DNA of 43,428 nt from the NCBI GenBank assembly GCA_902760315.1, contig CACWFV010000029.1, forward strand, positions 1 to 43,428, read 5' to 3'. Of this stretch, positions 16,251-24,611 are shown piece by piece. A model generated the notes under the pieces. It saw only the letters and a list, made by a program, of their open reading frames with translations, was not told the origin of the DNA and searched no databases. Both the position numbers and the translations under genes were made by a program. Within the stretch, counting starts at the first letter, position 1. Every line of letters starts with the position of its first letter. The DNA is from an uncultured Bacteroidales bacterium (GTDB taxonomy: Bacteria > Bacteroidota > Bacteroidia > Bacteroidales > Bacteroidaceae).

Positions 16251-16288
16251 ATAAGGTTGCAAATTCATTTTGCGACCTTATTTTTTTT
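16251..16288 (+). terminator. Rho-independent terminator after the ribosomal operon
   Basis: ATAAGGTTGCAAA at 16251-16263 pairs with TTTGCGACCTTAT at 16269-16281 (13 pairs, one of them G-U) around a five-base loop. A run of eight T follows, overlapping the last pair. Confidence 0.85.
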
Positions 16289-16295
16289 GAAATCT

Positions 16296-16327
16296 TTTGT
16301 CTGTTCGAAAAATTATCGTTAACTTTG
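16296..16327 (+). promoter_or_regulatory. Promoter of the kinase-like/ftsY/rimO operon (TTTG-20-TAACTTTG)
   Basis: TTTG at 16296-16299 and TAACTTTG at 16320-16327 are 20 bases apart. The predicted start is near 16334, about 30 bases before the kinase-like gene. The box begins 8 bases after the terminator T-run. Confidence 0.7.
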
Positions 16328-16362
16328 CATGATTGAATGATAATTAGTGTCAAAATACAGAT

Positions 16363-17871
16363 ATGAACAACAGAATTCTTGTCTTATTTACTACTCTTTT
16401 CTTGGGTGTGGGTATTGCTACAGCCGAGGATATGCAGAAGAGCGAGTTGCAACAGCGTGCGGAAGCTATTGATATAAAGCAGAACATAGCGGGAGCACGC
16501 TCATTGTTTATTCATGCCTTCAATGACTACGCCAATAAGGGACGGATTGTACAAGCCGCAGAGTGTGGAGCCAAAGCCACAGCATTGTATTATAAAGAGA
16601 ACTTCTGGAAAGAGGCTTTTGACCTGCTGCGTCGCGTTGATTTTGCCGTGGAATCTGATGCCAACTCAACATCTCCTGTAAAAGCCGCTGCACACTATTT
16701 GACAGCGCGCGAACGAATGCAGATGTATATGAAGCTTAGGAAGCCCACCAATGCGATGGATAACCTGAAAGTCATGGAGAATCAGGCAACGATAGCCGGT
16801 GACGAAAAACTGAAGAACGATTTGCTCTACAACAAGGCAGTCTATTATTATACATTCGGTCAGAATGCCGAGGGTAACGCCGTCTTCAAGGAAATGGCAG
16901 ACAAGTTGACCAAGCAGAAAGAGTATGGCAAGGTAGACGAGGTATACCAAACCCTGATAGCCAATGGCAGAAAGAGCAATAGTGCCAGTCTCGTGGCCCA
17001 GTCGTACAAGGGCTACATGGCATGGAAAGACTCCACCACTGCGCTGAAGTATGCTGACGAGATTGAAGCCTTGAAGAAACAGATAAAGGACAACGAGGCG
17101 TCTATTGCCGAACAAGACAGTTCGTTGACGGCTCGCATGGGATTTATTATAGCCTTAGGCATATTGGCAGGTATCTTAGCCGCTGTGCTGGTTGTCGGAG
17201 GTGTTGTACTGTTACGATACATATTATTGACTCGTAAGCAGCAGAAAGACATTCAGATGCTGACAGACAGCAATGCACTGAAAGCACAATTCATCAGCAA
17301 TATTGCCGGCCAGTTGCAACCAACTTTCCGTAAGTTGGACGGCAATAATCCCGACGTGAAGGCGCTGCTTGATTTCTCTGAACACATACAGACCCTGTCA
17401 CAAATTGAGAATTCTATGGATGAGGGCGTGGAATTGGAGAATACACAGATTTCTCCGTTCTGTGAAGCGCTGGCCGACCAAATACGAGACAAAGTCAGGA
17501 AGGACGTGGTATTGCATGTTAATGCTCCGAAGATGAGTGCATCCATTAATAAGGAGTATGTGTCACGCCTACTGCTACACTTGCTGAACAATGCTGCCGA
17601 GTATACTCCTGAAGAGGGAACTATCGCGTTGGAGTTCAAGAAGCGCAGTGCCCATACCCTGCAGTTTCTGGTCTCGAATACCGGTTCCTCTATCCCTGAG
17701 GAAAAGCGTGACGATGTGTTCAAACCCTTCCTTGAGGTTCGTGACCTAACCAAGGGTGACGGTCTGGGACTGCCCATCTGTAAACAAATGGCACGGAAGA
17801 TGAATGGCGACTTGGAGATTGACCCGGAATTTACGAAGGGGGTACGTTTTGTGCTTGAGTTGCACGTGTAA
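16363..17871 (+). CDS. Histidine-kinase-like membrane protein with TPR-like periplasmic domain, H-box lost
   Basis: A 502-residue protein. A signal peptide (residues 1-21, ending ATA) precedes a helical, TPR-like periplasmic domain. A membrane helix lies at about 258-285 (FIIALGILAGILAAVLVVGG and onward). The cytoplasmic part has a dimerisation segment and a C-terminal HATPase domain with an N-box (LLNNAAEYTP), an F-box (FKPFLEV) and GDGLGLPICK. The segment where the phospho-acceptor usually sits reads FISNIAGQLQPTFRKL, with glycine where most relatives have histidine. The G1 box is VSNTGSSIP, with Asn for Asp and Ser for Gly. It may be a non-phosphorylating sensor, or may act through another residue. 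It precedes ftsY by 30 bases, and no response regulator is adjacent. Confidence 0.75.
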   Translation: MNNRILVLFTTLFLGVGIATAEDMQKSELQQRAEAIDIKQNIAGARSLFIHAFNDYANKGRIVQAAECGAKATALYYKENFWKEAFDLLRRVDFAVESDANSTSPVKAAAHYLTARERMQMYMKLRKPTNAMDNLKVMENQATIAGDEKLKNDLLYNKAVYYYTFGQNAEGNAVFKEMADKLTKQKEYGKVDEVYQTLIANGRKSNSASLVAQSYKGYMAWKDSTTALKYADEIEALKKQIKDNEASIAEQDSSLTARMGFIIALGILAGILAAVLVVGGVVLLRYILLTRKQQKDIQMLTDSNALKAQFISNIAGQLQPTFRKLDGNNPDVKALLDFSEHIQTLSQIENSMDEGVELENTQISPFCEALADQIRDKVRKDVVLHVNAPKMSASINKEYVSRLLLHLLNNAAEYTPEEGTIALEFKKRSAHTLQFLVSNTGSSIPEEKRDDVFKPFLEVRDLTKGDGLGLPICKQMARKMNGDLEIDPEFTKGVRFVLELHV

Positions 17872-17901
17872 TGAACTGTGATGTAAGAATGAAGAAGTAA
17901 G

Positions 17902-18858
17902 ATGGGTATTTTCGGTTTTTTTAATAAGGAAAAGAAAGAGACGCTGGACAAAGGTCTGGAGAAGACAAAGACCAGCGTGTTTGACAAACTGGCACGTGCT
18001 GTTGCCGGCAAGTCAAAAGTGGATGACGACGTACTGGACAATTTGGAGGAAGTGCTGATAACCTCCGATGTCGGTGTAGAAACCACGTTGAAAATCATTG
18101 ATCGCATAGAGGAGCGTGTGGCTCGTGACAAGTATGTGTCAACCAGTGAGTTGAACGCGATTCTCCGTGACGAGATAGCCTCGTTGCTGGCAGAGAACAA
18201 TTCGGAAGACAATGATAACTGGGATTTGCCCGGCGACCACAAGCCCTATGTAATACTTGTAGTAGGAGTGAATGGTGTTGGCAAAACCACAACCATCGGA
18301 AAACTGGCCTGGCAGTTTAAACAGGCTGGCAAGAAGGTCTATTTGGGAGCTGCCGATACGTTCCGCGCTGCTGCCGTTGAGCAGATATGCATCTGGGGCG
18401 AGCGGGTAGGAGTGCCCGTCGTAAAGCAGCAGATGGGGTCTGACCCCGCATCGGTGGCTTTCGATACCCTCCAGAGTGCTAAAGCCAACGGTGCCGATGT
18501 GGTGTTGATAGATACTGCCGGACGTCTGCATAACAAGGTTGGACTGATGAACGAGTTGAAGAAGATCAAGGACGTTATGAAGAAGGTAATGCCGGAAGCT
18601 CCAGACGAAGTCATGCTGGTGCTGGACGGATCGACCGGACAGAATGCCTTCGAGCAGGCCAAGCAGTTCTCAGCCGTTACGAATATCACCAGTTTGGCCA
18701 TCACCAAGTTAGACGGTACAGCCAAGGGTGGTGTCGTGATAGGCATCTCCGACCAGTTGAAGGTTCCTGTTAAGTATATCGGACTGGGTGAGAAGATGCA
18801 GGATTTGCAGCTCTTCAATAAAAAGCAATTTGTCGACTCATTATTCAAGCATGACTAA
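17902..18858 (+). CDS. ftsY: Signal recognition particle receptor FtsY
   Basis: A 318-residue GTPase that docks SRP-ribosome complexes at the inner membrane. The NG domain is complete: helical N domain, GVNGVGKTTTIGKLA (G1), DTFRAAAVEQ (G2), DTAGRLHNKVGLMNEL (G3), TKLDGTAKGG (G4) and the closing GLGEKMQDLQLF. The N-terminus is a short amphipathic stretch (MGIFGFFNKEKKE) without the long acidic A domain of E. coli, as is usual in Bacteroidetes. It overlaps the rimO start by 8 bases. Confidence 0.96.
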   Translation: MGIFGFFNKEKKETLDKGLEKTKTSVFDKLARAVAGKSKVDDDVLDNLEEVLITSDVGVETTLKIIDRIEERVARDKYVSTSELNAILRDEIASLLAENNSEDNDNWDLPGDHKPYVILVVGVNGVGKTTTIGKLAWQFKQAGKKVYLGAADTFRAAAVEQICIWGERVGVPVVKQQMGSDPASVAFDTLQSAKANGADVVLIDTAGRLHNKVGLMNELKKIKDVMKKVMPEAPDEVMLVLDGSTGQNAFEQAKQFSAVTNITSLAITKLDGTAKGGVVIGISDQLKVPVKYIGLGEKMQDLQLFNKKQFVDSLFKHD

Positions 18859-20155
18859 AAAGCCGACAATAGATTTCATCACTTTGGGTTGTTCTAAGAA
18901 CCTGGTGGACTCGGAGACCCTGATGGGACTCTTTGAGGCTAATGGCTATCCGTGTACCCATGATGCCGATGACCCGAAAGGAGACATTGTCGTCATCAAT
19001 ACCTGTGGTTTCATAGAGGATGCTAAACAGGAAAGTATTGACACCATATTGGAATTTGCCCAAGCCAAGGAAGAGGGACGCCTGCAGCGACTTTATGTCA
19101 TGGGATGCCTGTCGGAACGCTATCTAGCTGATTTGGAGAATGAAATTCCTGAGGTAGACGGATGGTACGGCAAGTTCAACTACAAGCAGTTGTTAAAAGA
19201 CTTGGACGAACAAGCCAATATCAGCAATGCTATTGCTCATCGGCATGTTACCACTCCGCGCCACTATGCCTATCTGAAGATTGCCGAGGGATGCGATCGC
19301 CATTGCGCCTATTGTGCCATACCTATTATTACGGGCAGGCACCAGAGCCGTCCGATGGATGAGATACTTGACGAGGTGCGCAGGCTGGTAAGCCAAGGTA
19401 CCAAGGAGTTTCAGGTAATAGCCCAGGAACTGACGTACTATGGTGTCGACCTAGACGGAAAGCAGCATATTGCGGAACTGGTAGAAAAAATGGCCGACAT
19501 AGAGGGCGTGGAATGGATCCGCCTACACTACGCCTATCCAGCCCACTTCCCATGGGATTTGCTGCGTGTGATGAGAGAGAAGCAGAATGTTTGCAACTAT
19601 CTGGACATCGCTTTGCAGCATATCAGCGACCACATGCTGGAGCGCATGAAACGCCACGTAACCAAGGAAGAAACCTACGAACTCATTCGCAGAATGCGTC
19701 GTGAGGTACCCGGCATACATATTCGTACTACGCTGATGGTTGGTTTCCCCGGCGAAACTGATGACGACTTTCAAGAACTCGTCGAGTTTACGAAGTGGGC
19801 CCGTTTTGAACGTATGGGAGCCTTTGCTTATTCAGAGGAAGATGGTACCTATAGTGCCAGCAACTACGAAGACGATGTGCCTACTGAGGTCAAGCAGAAA
19901 CGTTTAGACAAACTGATGCGTGTGCAGCAGAACATCAGTGCCGAGTTGGAAGCAGAAAAGGTCGGTAGCGTAATGCGTGTCATCATTGACCGCACGGAAG
20001 GTGACTGGTACGTAGGGCGCACAGAGTTCTGCTCTCCGGAGGTGGATCCAGAAGTGCTGATACCTATTAGTGAAGAACTTGCCATTGGCGAGTTCTATGA
20101 TGTCCGTATTACAGATGCAGAAGAGTTTGACTTATACGCAACAACAAGCATATGA
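18851..20155 (+). CDS. rimO: Ribosomal protein uS12 methylthiotransferase RimO
   Basis: A 434-residue radical-SAM enzyme that methylthiolates an aspartate of ribosomal protein S12. The N-terminal domain has the three cysteines of the auxiliary cluster (GCSKN, NTCGF and GCLSERY). The radical-SAM motif CDRHCAYCAIP is near residue 149, and the C-terminus is a TRAM domain. The ATG at 18851 is chosen over an earlier in-frame ATG at 18788, because the latter would add 21 residues encoded inside ftsY that do not belong to the family. It ends by overlapping the HU-like gene as ATGA. Confidence 0.95.
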   Translation: MTKKPTIDFITLGCSKNLVDSETLMGLFEANGYPCTHDADDPKGDIVVINTCGFIEDAKQESIDTILEFAQAKEEGRLQRLYVMGCLSERYLADLENEIPEVDGWYGKFNYKQLLKDLDEQANISNAIAHRHVTTPRHYAYLKIAEGCDRHCAYCAIPIITGRHQSRPMDEILDEVRRLVSQGTKEFQVIAQELTYYGVDLDGKQHIAELVEKMADIEGVEWIRLHYAYPAHFPWDLLRVMREKQNVCNYLDIALQHISDHMLERMKRHVTKEETYELIRRMRREVPGIHIRTTLMVGFPGETDDDFQELVEFTKWARFERMGAFAYSEEDGTYSASNYEDDVPTEVKQKRLDKLMRVQQNISAELEAEKVGSVMRVIIDRTEGDWYVGRTEFCSPEVDPEVLIPISEELAIGEFYDVRITDAEEFDLYATTSI

Positions 20156-20433
20156 ATAACAAGGAATTTATAACTGCATTGGCTGAACGTACCGGTTATA
20201 GCCCAAAGGATACTCAGAAGCTGGCCAGTAACCTGATAGATGCTATGGGTGACGCCTTTCAAGAAGATCACTCCATATTAGTGCCAAATTTCGGTGTTTT
20301 TGAGACAAAGAAGAAGATGGAGCGTATTATGGTGAATCCTTCCACCGGACAGCGTATGTTGGTTCCCCCCAAACTCGTACTGGGTTTCAAACCTAATCAG
20401 ACCTGGAAAGATAAACTAAAAGGAGGACAGTAG
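20152..20433 (+). CDS. HU/IHF-family DNA-binding protein
   Basis: A 93-residue nucleoid protein. The two N-terminal helices (FITALAERTGYSPKDTQKLA) and the beta-arm with VPNFGVFETKKKMER and NPSTGQRMLVPPKLVL are those of the HU/IHF fold. It is probably a bacteroidetes-specific subtype, since this position after rimO is conserved. It overlaps rimO by four bases and is separated by three from a second, much longer HU-domain gene, so the two may form heterodimers. Confidence 0.9.
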   Translation: MNNKEFITALAERTGYSPKDTQKLASNLIDAMGDAFQEDHSILVPNFGVFETKKKMERIMVNPSTGQRMLVPPKLVLGFKPNQTWKDKLKGGQ

Positions 20434-20436
20434 ACT

Positions 20437-21561
20437 ATGGGGAAACTGACGATACAGGAAGTAGCAAAAATCTTGACAGAGAAAAATGGTTTGACATCCC
20501 GTGAGGCCAACAGTTTTGCCACCGAGATGTTCTCTATCATTCTGCAACGCTTGCAAGAAGGAGACATGGTTAAGGTTAAGGGACTTGGAACCTTTAAGAT
20601 TATCAATGTCGAGGCTCGTGAAAGTGTAAGTGTAAGAACGGGAGAGCGTGTGGTCATTGACAGTCACTCAAAGGTTTCATTTACCCCCGACACTTTGATG
20701 AGGGAATTGGTCAATAAACCGTTTTCTCAGTTTGAAACGGTTATTTTAAATGATGGTGTGGAGTTTGAAGATATTAAAGATGATATAACTGAGGAAGAGT
20801 TAGCGGCTGCTGAAGAAACACCTGTTGTTGAAGAAACCCCTATTATTGAAGAACAGCCAGTTGCTGAGGAACCGACTATTGACGTGGAACCATCCGTTGA
20901 CGTGGAACCATCCATTGTTGAGGAACCGCCTGTTGTTGAGGAGGAACCCGTAAATATGGTATCTTTTACTGATGAACATGTGGCTTCTGATACACAAGAT
21001 ACATCTGATACACCTGTTGACCTTGAAAGTAATGAAACTCCTAAACGTCATTGGGGGCGATGGCTGATTTCTGCTGTGGTGGTACTTGTTTTGTTGACAG
21101 TTGCTGCCTATGGTGGTTATGAGTATGGCCGTCAGCAGCAGCCGGCGTTGATTCCCGACACTGTTATTGTCAAAGATACCGTCTTTATGGCGGAAGTGAA
21201 AGATACCTTGAAAGTGGGAGAGGCTCAAGAACCTCTCTTGGACGAGCAGCCTGAAGCCGAAGAAGCAACATTACAAAAAGAATCGCCGGAAGTGTCTAAG
21301 GCTGCTCCTAAACAAGAGCAGCCGGACCAGTGGGCTGCCAAGGACGAACGTGTACGTCTGGGAGCATACCGTATTGTTGGACTGTCGTATGAGGTGACTG
21401 TACAGGAAGGTCAGACTTTCTATAGCATTTGCCGTGCACACCTGGGGCCTGATATGCAGTGCTATGTAGAAGTCTACAATGGGCTGCCGCAGAATCCACA
21501 AATTAAGGCAGGACAGGTGCTGAAAATCCCTAAATTGGAATTAAAGCGACGACGTAAGTAA
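20437..21561 (+). CDS. HU-domain protein with membrane helix and C-terminal LysM domain
   Basis: A 374-residue protein in three parts. Residues 1-95 are an HU/IHF-like domain (MGKLTIQEVAKILTEKNG and onward, with VKGLGTFKIINVEAR). Residues about 120-200 are an acidic Pro/Glu/Val repeat region of the type EEPPVVEEEP. A membrane helix at about 208-228 (WLISAVVVLVLLTVAAYGGY) separates it from a linker and a LysM domain at about 315-368 (YEVTVQEGQTFYSICRAHLG to GQVLKIPK). Basic residues before the helix (PKRHWGRW) place the HU side in the cytoplasm and LysM in the periplasm. It could tie the nucleoid to peptidoglycan. That role is inference. A terminator follows. Confidence 0.85.
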   Translation: MGKLTIQEVAKILTEKNGLTSREANSFATEMFSIILQRLQEGDMVKVKGLGTFKIINVEARESVSVRTGERVVIDSHSKVSFTPDTLMRELVNKPFSQFETVILNDGVEFEDIKDDITEEELAAAEETPVVEETPIIEEQPVAEEPTIDVEPSVDVEPSIVEEPPVVEEEPVNMVSFTDEHVASDTQDTSDTPVDLESNETPKRHWGRWLISAVVVLVLLTVAAYGGYEYGRQQQPALIPDTVIVKDTVFMAEVKDTLKVGEAQEPLLDEQPEAEEATLQKESPEVSKAAPKQEQPDQWAAKDERVRLGAYRIVGLSYEVTVQEGQTFYSICRAHLGPDMQCYVEVYNGLPQNPQIKAGQVLKIPKLELKRRRK

Positions 21562-21574
21562 TTATAACAGATTG

Positions 21575-21612
21575 AAAAGTTTCTTAAAATGTAAGTTTTA
21601 GGAAACTTTTTT
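21575..21612 (+). terminator. Terminator after the HU-LysM gene
   Basis: GAAAAGTTTC beginning at 21574 pairs with GGAAACTTTTT ending near 21611, with an inner TAAAA/TTTTA extension around a short loop. A run of six T follows the stem. Confidence 0.75.
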
Positions 21613-21634
21613 AATATTATTTAGGTGTATAGCC

Positions 21635-21666
21635 TTGTGTATTCAGCAAGGAAATGAGTACTTTTG
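21635..21666 (+). promoter_or_regulatory. Promoter of the MoxR/Bat operon (TTG-21-TACTTTTG)
   Basis: TTG at 21635-21637 and TACTTTTG at 21659-21666 are spaced by 21 bases. The transcript would start near 21673, about 32 bases before the moxR start codon. Confidence 0.65.
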
Positions 21667-21704
21667 CAATTTGAAAAAGTAAAATACATATAATAAGTGA
21701 AAAT

Positions 21705-22700
21705 ATGGCAGAAGCTATTGATATCCGTGAGTTGAATATGCGGATTGAACAACAAAGTGGATTTGTTACCAACCTGGTAGCAGGAATGGACCGTGTAATT
21801 GTAGGGCAGAAACATTTGGTGGATTCCCTGCTGATAGGTCTGTTGAGTGACGGTAATATTCTTTTGGAAGGTGTCCCTGGTCTGGCTAAGACATTGGCCA
21901 TCAAGACTTTGTCGCAGCTGATAGATGCGACGTATAGCCGTATCCAGTTTACCCCCGACCTGTTGCCTGCTGACGTGACGGGTACCATGATCTACTCACA
22001 GAAGGAAGAGAAATTCCAGGTCAAGAAAGGACCGGTATTCGCCAACTTCGTTTTGGCTGATGAAATTAACCGTGCTCCGGCAAAAGTACAGAGTGCTCTG
22101 CTTGAAGCCATGCAGGAGAAGCAGGTAACCATCGGTGCCGACACCTTCGAGTTGCCCAATCCTTTCCTGGTGATGGCCACTCAGAACCCTATTGAGCAGG
22201 AAGGAACCTATCCATTGCCTGAAGCCCAGATGGACCGTTTCATGCTGAAGGTGGTCATTGGCTATCCTACCATCGAGGAAGAAAAGAAGATTATCCGCGA
22301 GAACATTGCCGGTGCGCTGCCCACTGTTACCCCGGTAACTACTGCTGCAGAGATTATCAAGGCTCGTGAGGTGGTTCGTGAAGTGTATATTGACGAGAAG
22401 ATTGAGCAGTATATTGCTGATATTGTCTTCGCCACCCGTTATCCTGACCGTTATGGACTGAAGGATATGAAAGACATGATATCCTTCGGTGGTTCGCCAC
22501 GTGCCTCCATCAATCTGGCCAAGGCTGCGCGTGCTTACGCTTTCATCAAGCGTCGTGGATATGTGGTTCCTGAAGATGTGCGTGCAGTGGCTTACGACGT
22601 GTTGCGCCATCGTATCGGATTAACGTATGAGGCTGAGGCCAGCAATATTACCAGTGAAGAGATTATCTCTAAAATTATCAATAAGGTCGAAGTACCCTGA
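21705..22700 (+). CDS. moxR: MoxR-family AAA+ ATPase
   Basis: A 331-residue AAA+ chaperone-like ATPase of the MoxR family. Walker A is GVPGLAKT, Walker B is VLADEINRAP, and sensor 1 is ATQNPIEQEGTYPLPEAQMDRF. It is normally found with DUF58 and von Willebrand factor A (VWA) proteins, which it is thought to help assemble or insert metal into. Its stop overlaps the start of the DUF58 gene as TGATG. It heads the operon that continues to the PAP2 gene. Confidence 0.93.
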   Translation: MAEAIDIRELNMRIEQQSGFVTNLVAGMDRVIVGQKHLVDSLLIGLLSDGNILLEGVPGLAKTLAIKTLSQLIDATYSRIQFTPDLLPADVTGTMIYSQKEEKFQVKKGPVFANFVLADEINRAPAKVQSALLEAMQEKQVTIGADTFELPNPFLVMATQNPIEQEGTYPLPEAQMDRFMLKVVIGYPTIEEEKKIIRENIAGALPTVTPVTTAAEIIKAREVVREVYIDEKIEQYIADIVFATRYPDRYGLKDMKDMISFGGSPRASINLAKAARAYAFIKRRGYVVPEDVRAVAYDVLRHRIGLTYEAEASNITSEEIISKIINKVEVP

Positions 22701-23569
22701 TGGAAACATCTGAGATATTAAAGAAAGTACGCAAGATAGAGATTAAGGCTCGCGGTCTGAGCTCGAACGTCTTTGCTGGGCAATACCATTCTGCCTTCAA
22801 GGGTAGGGGTATGGCCTTCAGCGAAGTACGCGAGTATCAGTATGGTGACGATGTTCGCGACATAGACTGGAATGTTACGGCGCGTTTTCATCGCCCCTAC
22901 GTCAAGGTCTTTGAAGAGGAACGCGAGCTGACTGTCATGTTGCTTATTGATGTCAGTGGATCGTTGGACTTCGGCACACAGCGCCAGATGAAGCGTGACA
23001 TGGTGACGGAGATAGCTGCTACCATTGCTTTCTCAGCTATCCAGAACAATGATAAGATTGGGGTAGTGTTCTTCTCCGACCGTATTGAGAAGTACATACC
23101 ACCCAAGAAGGGACGCAAACATATACTTTACATCATCCGGGAGATGCTGGACTTCCATCCTGAATCAAAACGTACCGACGTAAAGCAGGCCTTGGAGTTC
23201 CTTACCAGTGTTGCTAAGCGACGCTGTACTGCCTTCGTACTCAGCGACTTCTACGTTCGCCAGGACTTCTTGCAACCTTTGCAGATAGCTAATAGAAAAC
23301 ATGACGTCGTAGCGTTACAAGTGTACGACATCAGGGCGCGCGAATTGCCGGATGTCGGTCTGATGCGGGTGGTGGATGCTGAGACCGGTCACGAGCAATA
23401 TATTGATACCAGCAGTCGCAGTCTTCGCCAGGCGCATGAACGCTATTGGCTCACTCGTCAGAAGCAATTGCGTGACACCATGACTCGCAGCAATGTCGAC
23501 TTGGTCAGTATTGCCACCAATGAAGACTATGTGAAGTCTCTGTTGATGTTGTTTAAACAACGTAGTTGA
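22700..23569 (+). CDS. DUF58 family protein
   Basis: A 289-residue cytosolic protein. The DUF58 signature GRGMAFSEVREYQYGDDVRDIDWNVTAR is at residues about 34-62. It is followed by a VWA-like fold with a MIDAS-type DVSGS at about residue 85, so it may bind a metal ion. It is the usual partner of MoxR. Its stop is directly followed by the next start codon, so translation is coupled. Confidence 0.9.
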   Translation: METSEILKKVRKIEIKARGLSSNVFAGQYHSAFKGRGMAFSEVREYQYGDDVRDIDWNVTARFHRPYVKVFEEERELTVMLLIDVSGSLDFGTQRQMKRDMVTEIAATIAFSAIQNNDKIGVVFFSDRIEKYIPPKKGRKHILYIIREMLDFHPESKRTDVKQALEFLTSVAKRRCTAFVLSDFYVRQDFLQPLQIANRKHDVVALQVYDIRARELPDVGLMRVVDAETGHEQYIDTSSRSLRQAHERYWLTRQKQLRDTMTRSNVDLVSIATNEDYVKSLLMLFKQRS

Positions 23570-24610
23570 ATGAGAAAAATACTATTTATAATAATACTGA
23601 TAAACAGCGCCTTACGTCTGTATGCCCAAGCAAGCGTAGATGCTAAGATATCGCCCATCGAAATGATGATTGGTGAACAGTCGCAGGTGGTGATTTCTGT
23701 CCAAGCTGATGAGCAGGCAAAGGTGCAGTTTCCAACTTTTAAACCGCGTCAGGAGTTGGTGCCTGGCGTGGAGGTGCTGGATGTACAAAATCCTACCGGT
23801 CGTCAGCTGATACTAACCTTGACCAGTTTTGATGGCAATCTCTATCATCTGCCTCCTTTTAATGTGAAGGTAAACGGCAAAGAACTGAAAACCGCTGACT
23901 TAGCATTAAAAGTTGTTGAAGTAGAAGTAGACACCACTAAACTTGAACAGTTCTACGGTCCCAAGGACGTACAGGATGTACCTTTTCAGTGGAGCGACTT
24001 CTCTTTGAGCTTTTGGATGAGTGTATTGTTGCTGATGCTGATAGCCATCAATTATTATTTTTATCTGCGTCTACGTGACAATAAGCCCATTATCTCACAT
24101 ATCAAGATTGTCAAGCGTCTGTTGCCTCATCAAAAGGCTATGAAGGAGATAGAACAGATCAAGGCAGACAAGATGGTCACTTCGGAGAACCAGAAGGAAT
24201 ACTACACAAAACTGACCGATACCTTGCGTCGCTATATTGAGGAGCGTTACGGTTTCTCTGCCATGGAGATGACGAGTACAGAGATTATCGACCGTCTGAT
24301 GCAGACTGACCAGCAATCGCTGGATGAACTCCGCCAGTTGTTTATGACGGCCGACTTGGTGAAGTTTGCCAAATACTCTACCATGATTAATGAGAACGAC
24401 GCCAACCTAGTCAACGCTATTGACTTCATCAACCAGACAAAGTTGGAAAATCAGCCTACAGAAACTATAGAAAAACCGCAACTGTCTGAGGCTGACCTTC
24501 GTTCACAGAGTGAGCGTCGCGTGCTGAAAATGATCATATACTCAATAGCAACCGTGACAGTAGGTGTGTTCTGTTATGTGCTATATAGTGTTTATCAACT
24601 GCTGTACTAA
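23570..24610 (+). CDS. Membrane protein of the Bat operon (BatD-like N-terminus)
   Basis: A 346-residue protein with a signal peptide (MRKILFIIILINSALRLYAQ). A beta-rich periplasmic part of about 120 residues and a membrane helix at about 143-165 follow. A helical cytoplasmic domain (residues 175-305) contains YYTKLTDTLRRYIEERYGFS, a pattern shared with BatD and DUF4381 proteins. A final helix is near 320-345. It sits between the DUF58 gene and batA, separated by 0 and 1 base. It probably joins the MoxR-Bat membrane complex. Confidence 0.7.
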   Translation: MRKILFIIILINSALRLYAQASVDAKISPIEMMIGEQSQVVISVQADEQAKVQFPTFKPRQELVPGVEVLDVQNPTGRQLILTLTSFDGNLYHLPPFNVKVNGKELKTADLALKVVEVEVDTTKLEQFYGPKDVQDVPFQWSDFSLSFWMSVLLLMLIAINYYFYLRLRDNKPIISHIKIVKRLLPHQKAMKEIEQIKADKMVTSENQKEYYTKLTDTLRRYIEERYGFSAMEMTSTEIIDRLMQTDQQSLDELRQLFMTADLVKFAKYSTMINENDANLVNAIDFINQTKLENQPTETIEKPQLSEADLRSQSERRVLKMIIYSIATVTVGVFCYVLYSVYQLLY

Positions 24611-24611
24611 T

